64,000 bases of DNA from Pseudomonas helvetica (GTDB taxonomy: Bacteria; Pseudomonadota; Gammaproteobacteria; Pseudomonadales; Pseudomonadaceae). Position numbers and translations under genes: made by a program. The stretch lies in contig NZ_CP150917.1 in the NCBI RefSeq assembly GCF_039908645.1, positions 2,677,501 through 2,741,500 of the forward strand, read 5' to 3'. Below the pieces are notes generated by a model. The model had not been told where the DNA came from and made no database searches. It worked only from the letters and a program-made list of their open reading frames with translations. Below, in pieces: positions 17,179 to 25,704 of this stretch (its first letter is position 1; each line of letters begins with the position of its first letter).

Positions 17179-18550
17179 AGCCCCAGAACTGCAACCACCA
17201 GCCAAACCCGATCAGGCCGTTGGCGAGTAACAGGCAAACGCCCCCCGACCCGCGCCGAACCAGGGAAATATTTTCGTGTTTCAGCCGTTTCCAACCCAGT
17301 AGCAGGCTCCACCCCATGGCGGCCAATAACAGACAGGCCCTGGCGGGTTGTACCCACTCCAGCAGCAGACCTTCATAACGCAGTAATTTGACGGTGGTGG
17401 CCGACAGCCCGAGAAACAGTCCGGCCCCCCCCAGAGGTGTGAGTGTCAGCGCCAGAGGCCAATACAGTGCGCGATCTCGCGCCAGTCGGGCCGTCAATCG
17501 CAGAAGCAGCGTCAACGCTGCGCCGAGCACAATCGAACTCAAACTCAAGTAAGTGACGATGCTGAAGCCGTCGAGCCAACTGAAGCTGTCGTTGAGTTGC
17601 GGGTAATGGGTGAGCAACCACCAGGGGGCATTGTCCTGCAGGGCCCAGAGCTGGTTGTGTTCGACCAGCCACTGGGCCAGGTGTTGTTTGAGGGCGATAA
17701 ACCACGGGCTGACCGTCCACTGAAACGCGCCCATGGCCAAGCCGATCACGCCGAACAGCAGCAAGCGTGTATCCCAAGGCGACAGCGTCTGCGCGCTTGC
17801 GTGAAGAATCTCCTGATTGCTGGAGCGGGCGATCAGTTGAACGGCACCGCGTTGCCCGCTGCAGCGTCCGCAGGCGTGGCAATCACTGGCGCCTTGCAGG
17901 CGGCGGATATCGAGTAGGGGAGCGCAGTTGGGCGGTGACAGGCGTGGTGCGGCATTCTCTATCCAGCGTTGTTCATCGACCTGAAAGTGCACAGGGGCCA
18001 GCCGGGCGAGCAAGGCGAAGACGCCGCTGACCGGGCACAGGTAACGGCACCAGACCCGTTTGCCCCGGGCGAACAACAACCCAACGATGACCGCTGCGAC
18101 GGTCGAGCCACCCAGAATCAACAGCGCGGCCTGGGCGTAGTCATAAACGCTGATCAACTGGCCGTAGAGGGTTGTCAGGCAGAACGCCAATGTGGGCCAG
18201 CCGCCCCAGCGCACCCAACGCGGCACACCCAGGCCTTTTCCGTAATGGCTGGCCCACTCGCTGAGCGAACCTTCCGGGCACAGAACGCCACACCAAAGTC
18301 GACCGAAGAACACCATTGACAGCAACACGAACGGCCACCAGATCCCCCAGAATAGAAACTGCGCGAGCAAGGTCAGGTGGTCGAGTATCCGCGCCTGGCT
18401 ATCCGGTAGCGGCAATAGCGCCGGGGTCACCAACAGCACCGCGTAAAACAGTACGACAACCCACTGCACGGCCCGAATGACGGACGCATGGCGACGCATC
18501 CCGTCACCCAGGCGCTGAAGCCATTGATTGTGGCGGCTCAGGTCGGGCAT
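17171..18550 (-). CDS. ftrD: Membrane 4Fe-4S polyferredoxin of iron uptake system (FtrD-like)
   Basis: A 459-residue NapH/CcoG-like membrane protein with about eight to ten hydrophobic helices. Ferredoxin-type motifs are CGVLCPEGSL and CRYLCPVSG, with a CHACGRCSGQRG group in the middle. The start at 18550 overlaps the upstream FTR1 gene by 13 bp. It is the last gene of the P19-cupredoxin-FTR1-ferredoxin set. In FtrABCD systems this protein is thought to supply or remove electrons for iron redox cycling at the permease. The second half is hydrophobic and poorly conserved. Confidence 0.82.
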   Translation of the reverse strand: MPDLSRHNQWLQRLGDGMRRHASVIRAVQWVVVLFYAVLLVTPALLPLPDSQARILDHLTLLAQFLFWGIWWPFVLLSMVFFGRLWCGVLCPEGSLSEWASHYGKGLGVPRWVRWGGWPTLAFCLTTLYGQLISVYDYAQAALLILGGSTVAAVIVGLLFARGKRVWCRYLCPVSGVFALLARLAPVHFQVDEQRWIENAAPRLSPPNCAPLLDIRRLQGASDCHACGRCSGQRGAVQLIARSSNQEILHASAQTLSPWDTRLLLFGVIGLAMGAFQWTVSPWFIALKQHLAQWLVEHNQLWALQDNAPWWLLTHYPQLNDSFSWLDGFSIVTYLSLSSIVLGAALTLLLRLTARLARDRALYWPLALTLTPLGGAGLFLGLSATTVKLLRYEGLLLEWVQPARACLLLAAMGWSLLLGWKRLKHENISLVRRGSGGVCLLLANGLIGFGWWLQFWGWA

Positions 18551-19392
18551 GGCAGGTTGTCCGCAGTCTGTTGCCGTAGCCAGCCGCCGACGACCAGCCA
18601 GTAACCGACCCACACCAACAAGGTCAGGCCACTGGGGGTTGCCCGATAACCAGCAAAACTGGCCAGAAAGCCACCCAATCCATGGCTGTCGTTCAACAGT
18701 GTGCTGCTGTCCCAAAGCGCCTCACCAACGATGCTGTACACCTGCTCTGGAAAATCGAGGACGAGCAGTTGGCCGCCGATTCGCTCGGTGCCGCTGACCA
18801 GCAACGCCGCGCCGAGCATGAGCAGGACGACTTCGCTGATGGCAAAGAATCGCTGCCATGAAATGAACCGGCGACTGCTGTGCAGCAGGGCAAGGGTGAG
18901 TGCCGACAGCACCAGCCCCATGACGCCGCCGACCGCAAACAAACCGAGTTGCGGGCCTCGCAAGCGGGCGCCAGCACCATAGAGAAATACTACGGTTTCG
19001 CTGCCTTCGCGGCCGACGGCGAGCATGGCCAGCAACAACAACCCCAGGCCGCCTCGCCGGGTCAGATGGCTATCGGCATGTCGTCGCAAGTCAAATTTCA
19101 GCGTGCGCCCGTTGCGATGCATCCAGCCAACCATTTGCACCATCAACAGGCTGGCAATTAACGCCAGTGCTGCCTGGAACCATTCACTCGCTGAACCGCT
19201 CATGGCCTCGCCGGCAAACAGAATCAGCACCGCCAGCAGGCCCGAGAGCATCAATCCCAGCATCACACCGGCCCACAGATATTTGACCAGGCGATTGCCT
19301 GGACCTTGTTGGCAGGTCCAGGCCTGGAGAATGCCGATCACCAGCAGCGCCTCGACGCTTTCGCGCCAGACGATGAACATTGATTGATTCAT
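18538..19392 (-). CDS. ftrC: High-affinity iron permease FTR1 family (FtrC-like)
   Basis: A 284-residue integral membrane permease with about seven TM helices. The two iron-binding REXXE motifs are present: RESVE at residues 10-14 and REGSE at 128-132. The ATG at 19392 leaves a 22-bp gap from the cupredoxin gene. In the family it moves Fe(III) after oxidation of Fe(II) at the membrane surface. Neighbours on both sides support the FtrABCD type rather than the EfeUOB type. Confidence 0.87.
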   Translation of the reverse strand: MNQSMFIVWRESVEALLVIGILQAWTCQQGPGNRLVKYLWAGVMLGLMLSGLLAVLILFAGEAMSGSASEWFQAALALIASLLMVQMVGWMHRNGRTLKFDLRRHADSHLTRRGGLGLLLLAMLAVGREGSETVVFLYGAGARLRGPQLGLFAVGGVMGLVLSALTLALLHSSRRFISWQRFFAISEVVLLMLGAALLVSGTERIGGQLLVLDFPEQVYSIVGEALWDSSTLLNDSHGLGGFLASFAGYRATPSGLTLLVWVGYWLVVGGWLRQQTADNLPCPT

Positions 19393-19414
19393 GGAAACTC
19401 CGTGCGGGTGCGGG

Positions 19415-19747
19415 TTATTTCGCGAGAATGCCGCCCTCGGGCAGTTGTGGGTTGAACTCGTCGAAAAAGGGGTAGTGGCCGGATCTGAGGGGGTGAATGA
19501 CAACAAAGGTAGTCACGCCTGGTGACAGCACTTTTTCAACCCGCAGCGGTGTGCTCTCGAACTCGGCCGGCCCCTGACCGCTATTCCTCAGGACGATCTT
19601 GAAACGCTGTCCGGCCGGAACCTCGAGTAAGGCAGGGGAGAAGTGGCCATCGCGCAGGATCAGTTCGTAGCTCGGCAAATCGGCATGGACGGTCAACGGC
19701 GCAACGGCTCCGGCCACCATCAGCCAGGCAAGCGGCAGGCGCTTCAT
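19415..19747 (-). CDS. ftrB: Periplasmic cupredoxin-domain protein (FtrB-like)
   Basis: A 110-residue protein with a signal peptide ending near LTVHA, then a cupredoxin-like beta fold (GHFSPALLEVPAGQRFKIVLRNSG). It lacks a clear blue-copper His-Cys-His-Met set: a FESTPLRVEK stretch replaces the usual motif. A role as periplasmic Fe(II) oxidase partner is known for FtrB; whether this one binds copper cannot be judged from motifs. It starts directly after the stop of the P19 gene with no gap. Confidence 0.78.
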   Translation of the reverse strand: MKRLPLAWLMVAGAVAPLTVHADLPSYELILRDGHFSPALLEVPAGQRFKIVLRNSGQGPAEFESTPLRVEKVLSPGVTTFVVIHPLRSGHYPFFDEFNPQLPEGGILAK

Positions 19748-20272
19748 TCAATAGCCACCTTTTTTACCGATGCCGGCATAAATGAACTCGTAGTGCAGTT
19801 CGCAGCGTTCGAACCAGGGCGCTACACCGGTTTCCTTATCGGTATGACGCCCGAGGGAACCGTGACCGGTGGGTGGTAGCACGGTGAAGGTCAGCCGATA
19901 TTTGCCCGGTCCCAGCAGCTTCACATTGTCGCCATAGTGCGGACCGTCATTGGCGACCATGGCATGGAAGTCGCCCTTGATTTCGTCCGGGTTACCCGCT
20001 CTGCTCAAGTTGAACGAGACATTGAGGTAAGGCACGAAACTACCTTCCTGAAAGCCCTGTCGATTGTCCGCGGTGGCCCGAATGTCGGCTTCCAGGTGAA
20101 CATCGGAATCGACAGTCGCCCGCATCATGCCCGCCGGGGCCATCTCGATGGGTTGCAGATACACCGCCCCGACTTCCAGTCCCTGACACAGCTGGGGTTC
20201 CCCGATCGGGTACTCCTTCGCGTGAGCCAGCGGTACGAGCAAGAGCAGGGCGAGTGAGAGGTGAGTACGCAT
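19748..20272 (-). CDS. ftrA: Periplasmic iron-binding protein P19/Tp34 family (FtrA-like)
   Basis: A 174-residue protein with a cleavable signal (ends PLAHA) and the P19 fold: EYPIGEPQLCQGLEVGAVYLQPIEM at the start of the mature part, MVANDGPHYGDNVKLLGPGKYRLTF, then a His motif (HGSLGRHTDKETG). The His and Met/Glu residues that bind copper and iron in P19 are visible. First gene of the four-gene iron operon, downstream of the Fur-like box. Confidence 0.87.
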   Translation of the reverse strand: MRTHLSLALLLLVPLAHAKEYPIGEPQLCQGLEVGAVYLQPIEMAPAGMMRATVDSDVHLEADIRATADNRQGFQEGSFVPYLNVSFNLSRAGNPDEIKGDFHAMVANDGPHYGDNVKLLGPGKYRLTFTVLPPTGHGSLGRHTDKETGVAPWFERCELHYEFIYAGIGKKGGY

Positions 20273-20327
20273 GAAGTCTTCCTGGGCACTAACGAGTAGG
20301 AACCCGAGTCTAGGAAGCTTTTATGCA

Positions 20328-20346
20328 AACAATAATGATTGTTATC
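20328..20346 (-). promoter_or_regulatory. Fur-like box upstream of the ftrABCD-type operon
   Basis: Read on the minus strand, GATAACAATCATTATTGTT matches about 13 of 19 positions of the Fur consensus GATAATGATAATCATTATC. It sits about 56-74 bp before the P19 start, fitting repression by iron. Confidence 0.7.
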
Positions 20347-20460
20347 AAGTTTCGAGCACTTAAACCGATCGCTTGTCACGCTGGCGAAAGCGCTGGGCGC
20401 GCTCGACGCTGTGGGTCATCTGTGCCGCCGCATGAACGGGCAGTCGCTCGATGTTGATTC

Positions 20461-20474
20461 TTGATATCGATCAA
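20461..20474 (+). promoter_or_regulatory. Perfect ANR/FNR box upstream of the DUF3079 gene
   Basis: TTGAT-ATCG-ATCAA matches the FNR/ANR consensus at all ten specified bases. It is centred 67 bp before the ATG of the DUF3079 gene, a typical distance for a class II activated promoter with a short leader. Confidence 0.85.
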
Positions 20475-20534
20475 GGATGGTTTTGCACAAAGGCTGTAGC
20501 TTGCAAAAACGTCTCTCAATGATTGGAGATCGAC

Positions 20535-20747
20535 ATGGCCAAGAACTTCCCCGTCAACCCCAAGCACCCCGAGCGGATCTGTTGGGGATGCGACCGGTAT
20601 TGTCCAGCCAAGTCCCTGGCGTGCGGCAATGGTTCCGACCGTACGATGCATCCGGCCGAGCTGTTCGGGGAAGATTGGCATCTGCCTGGCGACTGGGGTA
20701 TCGAGTCCCTCATCGTCACAGACAAGACAGAGAATGAAGGTATCTAG
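20535..20747 (+). CDS. Small Cys-rich DUF3079-type protein
   Basis: A 70-residue soluble protein, ATG after TTGGAGAT. The core ERICWGCDRYCPAKSLACGNG has four cysteines arranged C-x2-C-x3-C-x6-C, followed by RTMHPAELFGEDWHLPGDWG, which I recognise as the DUF3079 family. The function is unknown; the Cys set could hold a metal or Fe-S cluster. The perfect ANR box upstream implies induction at low oxygen, in line with the nar and nrd blocks nearby. No partner gene is adjacent in the same direction. Confidence 0.82.
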   Translation: MAKNFPVNPKHPERICWGCDRYCPAKSLACGNGSDRTMHPAELFGEDWHLPGDWGIESLIVTDKTENEGI

Positions 20748-21230
20748 CGCAAGCCCGCAATGGTCGTTCGTTACCGCAGTCTTCCTCGCATGGAGAACCT
20801 TCAAGGCAGTCACACTGAAGCTGGGACACCAAACCTCGCTTTCTCAGATTGATCGCATCTTTGGACAATACCGGCCGTGATCGTTAAGCAATTGCAGGTA
20901 CGGTTAAGAAAGGAATGGATCTCTGAAAAGAGATCCATTTTTTTGGTCCAAAGAAAGTTTTTTTGTTTGGCTGTTCCCGCAATACTCCTTGAAAGCACCC
21001 AAATCCAGCCCCGATCTTCTGGGTCACCGGATGCAGGCGGGTGATCTGCGAGCTATCGATATAGCCGAAGAAAATCACCCGCGCTGAGTGCTCCTGCCCG
21101 ATCCGCAACGAACGCGGTGCTGCCTGTTGCCGTGTGTAACCGTGAGTGCTTTGGCGACGATGGATAGTCTTGTCGTCAGCCCCCATCGAGCCACCATGGT
21201 GCTTGCGCTGGTGGCGGTCGATGGGCTCTC
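20748..21230. other. Non-coding gap with a terminator, no recognised gene
   Basis: Between the DUF3079 gene and the SHMT-like gene no reading frame has both a ribosome site and a recognisable product. A minus-strand frame of about 100 codons (20884-21186) crosses the terminator hairpin and is probably chance or a remnant. Base composition begins to vary here, marking the left side of the accessory island. Confidence 0.5.
20915..20944 (+). terminator. Rho-independent terminator
   Basis: ATGGATCTCT-GAAA-AGAGATCCAT followed by six T: a perfect 10-bp stem with a GAAA tetraloop and a T tract. It is 168 bp after the DUF3079 stop, so either the transcript has a long 3' tail or an unseen short RNA ends here. 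Confidence 0.88.
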
Positions 21231-22586
21231 TCAGCGCTCCATGTAGTCATCTATGGGATACATTGCGCACAACGCTTCGGCCTGTAGACGGAATTGCTCC
21301 TGCAGCGCGGGTTCCAGTGTGTACTCTTGCTCGTTGAGCGGCATCACCTTGTCCAGGATCCGGCAAACCAAATCGACGACTTGGCGGCATCCCTGGGGGT
21401 CGATGTGGCGTTGCGCCATGGAGCCGGTGCCGATACGCAACCCTCTGGTGGCGGATGACGATCGGGTCTCGCCCGGCACGCGATTTTTATCAACTATGAT
21501 CCCGCAGCGCTCTAGCGCCGACTCCGCGATGGAACCAGTGATGGCCCCACGCAACCGAATCAGAATCGTGTGGTTTTCGCTGCGACCTCCCACGACCTCG
21601 TAGTCATGGGCCTGAAATGCTCTGGCCATCTCATCAGCCGTGGCCCGAATCCGTTCCATGTAGGCGTCAAACTCCGGGGACATTGCGTAGCCCAGCGCGG
21701 CGGCCTTTGCAGCGATCATGTTGACGGCTGGCGCGCCCTGCATCCGGGGAAAAACGGCTTGATCGAGGACACGACTAAAGGTTGATTTCAGGCCTGGAAC
21801 CTTTTTGTTGGCGTCTCGGCCTGAAAGAATCAGGCCTCCGCGGGGACCCGCAAGCTGCTTGTGTGTGCAAGTCGTAGTGACGTGGGCAGCATTGATCGGG
21901 CTCGGATGTCGCCCCGTGGCAACAAGTCCGGCGATATGCGAAATGTCAGCGAGCAGGATGGCCCCGGCTTCATCGGCAATCTTGCGGAACAGTTCGAAAT
22001 CTACGACCCGCGAGTAGGCAGTTGCACCGCAGATGATGATGCGCGGGCGATGGGCGAGAGCCAGTTTGCGCACCTTGTCGTAATCGATGAGTCCCTCTGA
22101 TGTCGTGCCGTATCTGATCGCCTTGTAGTAAGTGCCAGTGAATGTGACGGAGTTGCCGTGTGCAAGATGTCCTCCGTGATCGAGGGCCATTCCAAGTAGA
22201 GTATCCCCAGGCTCAAGTAGGGCAGAGAGGACGTGGTAATTGGCGTTCGATGCCGAGTGTGATTGCACGCCTGCGTATTGGGCGCCGAACAGTTCCCGAG
22301 CTCTTCGGATTGCCAGAGACTCGACCAAATCGACGTTCTCGCAGCCTGTGTGATAGCGCCTGCCTGGTGTGCCCTCCGCCGTGACGTTGACGAGCGCCGA
22401 GGCTGATGCCACCAAGGTTCGAGGCTTGACCGCACAGGAAGAAGAGACCAGTGACAGTGTTCGGTGTTGACGCGTGACTTCAGCGTCCAAGATCCTCGCC
22501 AGCTCGGCGTCTTCTGCTCGCAGATCCGCCAAGCCTCGTCGCAGTAGGTCAGCTTGGTTCTTAAGCTGTTCAGTATTGACTGCCAT
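21231..22586 (-). CDS. Serine hydroxymethyltransferase-like PLP enzyme, divergent
   Basis: A 451-residue fold-type I PLP enzyme of the GlyA family. PLP lysine K243 in THKQLAGPRGG, Asp/His in LLADISHIAG (213-217) and the ALDHGGHLAHG motif are kept. The catalytic Glu of the GlyA motif ASEN is replaced: the sequence reads LVSSSC with Ser at position 50. The YAEG Tyr is Thr (TAEGTPGRRYH). That Glu is important for folate-dependent transfer in GlyA, so this protein may act as an aldolase or on another substrate. ATG 22586 follows GGAAGGGA. It stands alone in an accessory island; housekeeping glyA should be elsewhere. Confidence 0.8.
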   Translation of the reverse strand: MAVNTEQLKNQADLLRRGLADLRAEDAELARILDAEVTRQHRTLSLVSSSCAVKPRTLVASASALVNVTAEGTPGRRYHTGCENVDLVESLAIRRARELFGAQYAGVQSHSASNANYHVLSALLEPGDTLLGMALDHGGHLAHGNSVTFTGTYYKAIRYGTTSEGLIDYDKVRKLALAHRPRIIICGATAYSRVVDFELFRKIADEAGAILLADISHIAGLVATGRHPSPINAAHVTTTCTHKQLAGPRGGLILSGRDANKKVPGLKSTFSRVLDQAVFPRMQGAPAVNMIAAKAAALGYAMSPEFDAYMERIRATADEMARAFQAHDYEVVGGRSENHTILIRLRGAITGSIAESALERCGIIVDKNRVPGETRSSSATRGLRIGTGSMAQRHIDPQGCRQVVDLVCRILDKVMPLNEQEYTLEPALQEQFRLQAEALCAMYPIDDYMER

Positions 22587-23556
22587 TATTCGGTATCCCT
22601 TCCTTGTTTGTTGAGTGCTGCGAACGACAGCACGAAGCAATGCAGATCCCTATTGCTGCCCCAGCGTAATGTCCTTAAACAATGAGTTGATCGGCATCTA
22701 TCTTTTCAATCGCTGTGGCGAGGGTGTTAACCCGCGCTGAAAAAAACTGCTACGTCCTCTATTTCGAGCTACCCGAAGCCCACCCCGAAGACACGCATGT
22801 CCCGATTTGTGCGAAATAGATCGCGGTAATAGGGCAAAGCCGAACCTGACCGCAGGCTGTATGAGGTGCGCTATCGAGGCGATTTTCAGCTCAATTTGCG
22901 ACTGACCTGAGCGACCGGTTCGCAGTAATAACGTTTACCTCAGCGCCTCGATCACATCGTCCTGGACAGTGGGGGACTGACCACCACAGAGGAAAAAGCG
23001 CTGAATGCCTGGATTCGTCGCAATCGTTGTCGTGTGGAGTTTGTTTGGGTCGAATCGAAAGAAGTGTTAACCGAAGAGGAACTGCTTTTGGAGTTCTCTG
23101 CAGGAGGGACGATGAGGCCTTTCCCAAAGTTCGAGGTGAGGTGGAAAAGGAAGCTCAATCTCGATTTTTGCGCTTTTTCACATAAGCTATTGAAATGCAT
23201 TGATTTTTTTATCATAAAAACCAGGTTTTCATCCTTGAAGCTTCCCTTTCGTCCATGATCCATCCAACCCTACCCGTGAGGGCTGTGTTTTTTGGCGTCC
23301 GTTCTCTCAAAAAACCAAAATCTGTATATGCAACCAGTAGTCCCTTAGAGGTTACCTCTCCTCGTGTGAGGATGTGAGAACAGGATTGCACCAAGAAGCA
23401 TAGGTTTTTTAGCAAGAAACTCCACTTAATTAATCAAAAAATTAAACATTCTTCAAATTAAATGATTCTTTTTTGCTGTCCATGGGATCTCGCGAGCAGT
23501 AAATTCAAAAAAAGAGGCGATACCAGTCATCCAGGCTGAGCCGTCTTGATACCTGG
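22587..23556. other. Gene-poor stretch with degraded sequence
   Basis: Nearly 1 kb without a convincing gene. A plus-strand fragment around 22945-23120 translates to a plausible protein end (LDHIVLDSGGLTTTEEKALN onward, then WVESKEVLTEEELLLEF) but has no start or partner, so it may be a gene remnant. From 23200 the sequence is AT-rich with poly-A/T runs. It lies between the SHMT-like gene and the decayed transposase, typical of an integration hot spot. Confidence 0.45.
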
Positions 23557-24064
23557 ATGATCGACTCCACAACAGGAGGCGCTTCAGGCCCCGGGAAAAA
23601 AAGGGGGCTTGAAGAGTCGTCAGATCATGCGTTGGGTCGAAGCCGCAGGACCTTGACGACTAAGGCTCACACACCCTGCGAAACCAACGGGATACTCCTT
23701 TGCCGCCAATTGTCAGGGGCCAGGCCAGCGATATCTCGTATGTGCACCCCTTGCTTGAACAGGTCAAAATCGACGGTCGGGAAGGGCTGCCTTCCAAGCG
23801 TTGCCGGTGGCCATTCGCTGACAAGGACTACGACTCCGAGCATCTGGGTCTTTATTGTTATAGCTAACGCATGCAACACTTCAGCCCGCTGCGAACCATG
23901 AAGCGCAAACCCGAATCGGACTTCCCCAACGATTTGATCGCCTCAAGTACCGGCACCGCAACATTAACGGACGGAGGTAGGTTGGTTAAAAGGAGAAGTA
24001 CAGGGTTGGTACCGGTGACGAAAAAATCGCGAAGAGTTTTACTGCAATGATCTCGCAGGCCTGA
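23557..24064 (+). pseudogene. Decayed IS5-family (IS427-like) transposase fragment
   Basis: The translation matches the C-terminal two thirds of an IS5-type transposase but only across frames. Visible in order: IDSTT (23560), LGRSRRTLTTKAH, CETNGILLCRQLSG, a frameshift, then DISYVHPLLEQVKIDGR, CRWPFADKDYDSEHLGLYCYS, a stop, RMQHFSPLRTMKRKP, a second shift and KEKYRVGTGDEKIAKSF. The N-terminal part is missing and no terminal repeats were found. This is a dead remnant marking past insertion in the island. Confidence 0.8.
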
Positions 24065-24155
24065 TCATCTTCGTCGAGCAGTGGAATGACCATTCAGGGC
24101 ATGATATCCACAGAAGTGCGATTTGTTACAGCTATAAGGAAGTGGTGGGCACTTG

Positions 24156-24755
24156 ATGCACAGAAGAGAAAAAATAGAGTGTTTGAAAAGTAATATTAAG
24201 TACTTGATAAAAAGTCGCGGAGAGACGCAGTTGTCTTTGTGCAATTCCAGCGGCCTGACCAGAACGACTATCTATAATATTCTGGAAGGGCGGGTGGCAA
24301 ATGTGCAGCAGTCCACCATTCGCAAGATTTCTGATTTCTTCGGCGTGTCTTATGAGGAAATAGAAACTATTGATTTTGAAGAGAAGGAGGTAATAGAGAG
24401 TAGTGTCTCTCTGCAAGGGAATATGAATCCAGCTGCAGTCCCTATCATTAAAGAGAGCTTGGTTATTCAAAGCCTGGATAGAAGAATTGGTGAATTGGCC
24501 ACCCTCTACCCTTTGACTTACTATTTTGGCACATCCTATAATTTAATAGGCGTACTTCTGGAGAACGAAATTATTGGCCTGAATGAGCCAGGAGATCTAT
24601 TGATAATAAAGAAAGGCTCGTCGAGTGACGATAAAGAAAAGCTGGTGTACGACAAAATAACCCAAAAACTATTCATAACAAGCGAGGCCTGTTTTAGTTC
24701 GGATCGTATTTGTGTTGTGGGGGATATAATAGAGGAGCGGTTTAATGGCGCGTGA
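24156..24755 (+). CDS. XRE-family regulator with LexA/S24-like C-terminal part
   Basis: A 199-residue protein. An HTH of the XRE type spans residues 7-65 (LIKSRGETQLSLCNSSGLTR, then TTIYNILEGR and ISDFFGVSYEEIE). The C-terminal half (ENEIIGLNEPGDLLIIKKG ... FSSDRICVVGDIIEE) resembles an S24/LexA-like domain but no Ser-Lys protease pair is evident. The ATG at 24156 has GGTGGG before it; a TTG three bases earlier is possible. It overlaps the transporter gene by 11 bp, so it probably controls it. The gene is strongly AT-rich compared with the chromosome, indicating transfer. Confidence 0.78.
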   Translation: MHRREKIECLKSNIKYLIKSRGETQLSLCNSSGLTRTTIYNILEGRVANVQQSTIRKISDFFGVSYEEIETIDFEEKEVIESSVSLQGNMNPAAVPIIKESLVIQSLDRRIGELATLYPLTYYFGTSYNLIGVLLENEIIGLNEPGDLLIIKKGSSSDDKEKLVYDKITQKLFITSEACFSSDRICVVGDIIEERFNGA

Positions 24756-25623
24756 TGGCGAAGTCGAAAACAGCAAATACAAATTGCTAGGGTTTGAGAA
24801 CAGCAAAAATCTTGCTGTGATTATGATCATCGCTACCGGTAAGGTCATCAGGGTAAAATTAAGCGAAGTATTAAGTAGTGAAATAATGGACAATTTAAAT
24901 AAAATGGAAATCAAGAACTTGTATAAGAAATTTTATTCTCAAGGGGGGGCGGTAACCGCTTACGAAATGAATGATCGCCATGAAAGCTCATGGATGATTT
25001 ATATTGTTCTAAATCTACTGCTGTTTACATTTTATATTTTTACCAGTATTGCAGCGACCAAGCCTATTTATTTAGAAAGCCTTGATATCATTGTTACTCC
25101 GGGCACTTTTCTTTATCCGTTGACGTTTTTAATCGTTGACTTGCTGAATGAGGCTTACGGTCTTAGGCTTGCGAGGAAAGCCATATTATTTGCTTTTGCA
25201 AGTAATGCTCTTATTATTGTTTTGCTGAACGCTTCGACCTATCTCCCAGGGCTGCCTGGCTGGAAGCTTGATATGCCTTATAATCAGGTTATTACTCATG
25301 TGTCTTCTGTGCTGGTAGCGTCCTCTGTTTCTTTTCTTTTTTCTGAAAATATAAACTCGTATTTGTTGTGCAAAATAAAAGAGCTGACAAATTCCAGGTT
25401 TCTATTTTTGCGTGTGTTTTTAAGTACTTTTTTTGCGGTGATAATAGACAGCTTCCTTTTTTGCTACATTGCATTTTATGGAAGCATGGAAAACAGTGAT
25501 ATATTGAATATGATTTATGTTCAGATAGCGATAAAGGTGTGTTTTGCTTTCTTTAATGTTTTGCCTGCCTACGGTGCAAGGTCGTTGTTTAAAAAATATA
25601 TAACTGCAAGCCCTGTTAAGTAA
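24745..25623 (+). CDS. YhhQ/VUT-family membrane transporter (queuosine-precursor type) with N-terminal extension
   Basis: A 292-residue protein. Residues 1-75 are soluble and charged (KYKLLGFENSKNLAVIMIIA is the core) and do not match the transporter. The rest has about six TM helices with the family motif AATKPIYL and PGTFLYPLTFLIVDLLNEAYG, the signature of the vitamin-uptake/YhhQ family that imports 7-deazaguanine precursors of queuosine. The extension is unusual for the family. It follows the XRE gene with an 11-bp overlap. AT-rich. The convergent queC 200 bp away supports a 7-deazaguanine theme. Confidence 0.78.
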   Translation: MARDGEVENSKYKLLGFENSKNLAVIMIIATGKVIRVKLSEVLSSEIMDNLNKMEIKNLYKKFYSQGGAVTAYEMNDRHESSWMIYIVLNLLLFTFYIFTSIAATKPIYLESLDIIVTPGTFLYPLTFLIVDLLNEAYGLRLARKAILFAFASNALIIVLLNASTYLPGLPGWKLDMPYNQVITHVSSVLVASSVSFLFSENINSYLLCKIKELTNSRFLFLRVFLSTFFAVIIDSFLFCYIAFYGSMENSDILNMIYVQIAIKVCFAFFNVLPAYGARSLFKKYITASPVK

Positions 25624-25704
25624 ATAGGGTGTGGGTTGCTTTTAAAGAGCATGCTGCTCCAATAGCAAGGGTGTATTGATAGTTTCTTTGCACAACGCTG
25701 ATGG

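Noticed and set aside
20884..21186. A 100-codon minus-strand frame between DUF3079 and the SHMT-like gene
   Set aside because: It runs across a strong terminator, lacks a ribosome site and has no recognised family.
22719..22760. A possible REP sequence (TGTGGCGAGGG then TTAACCCGCGCT)
   Set aside because: Only the first 11 bases match the REP core; too diverged to call.
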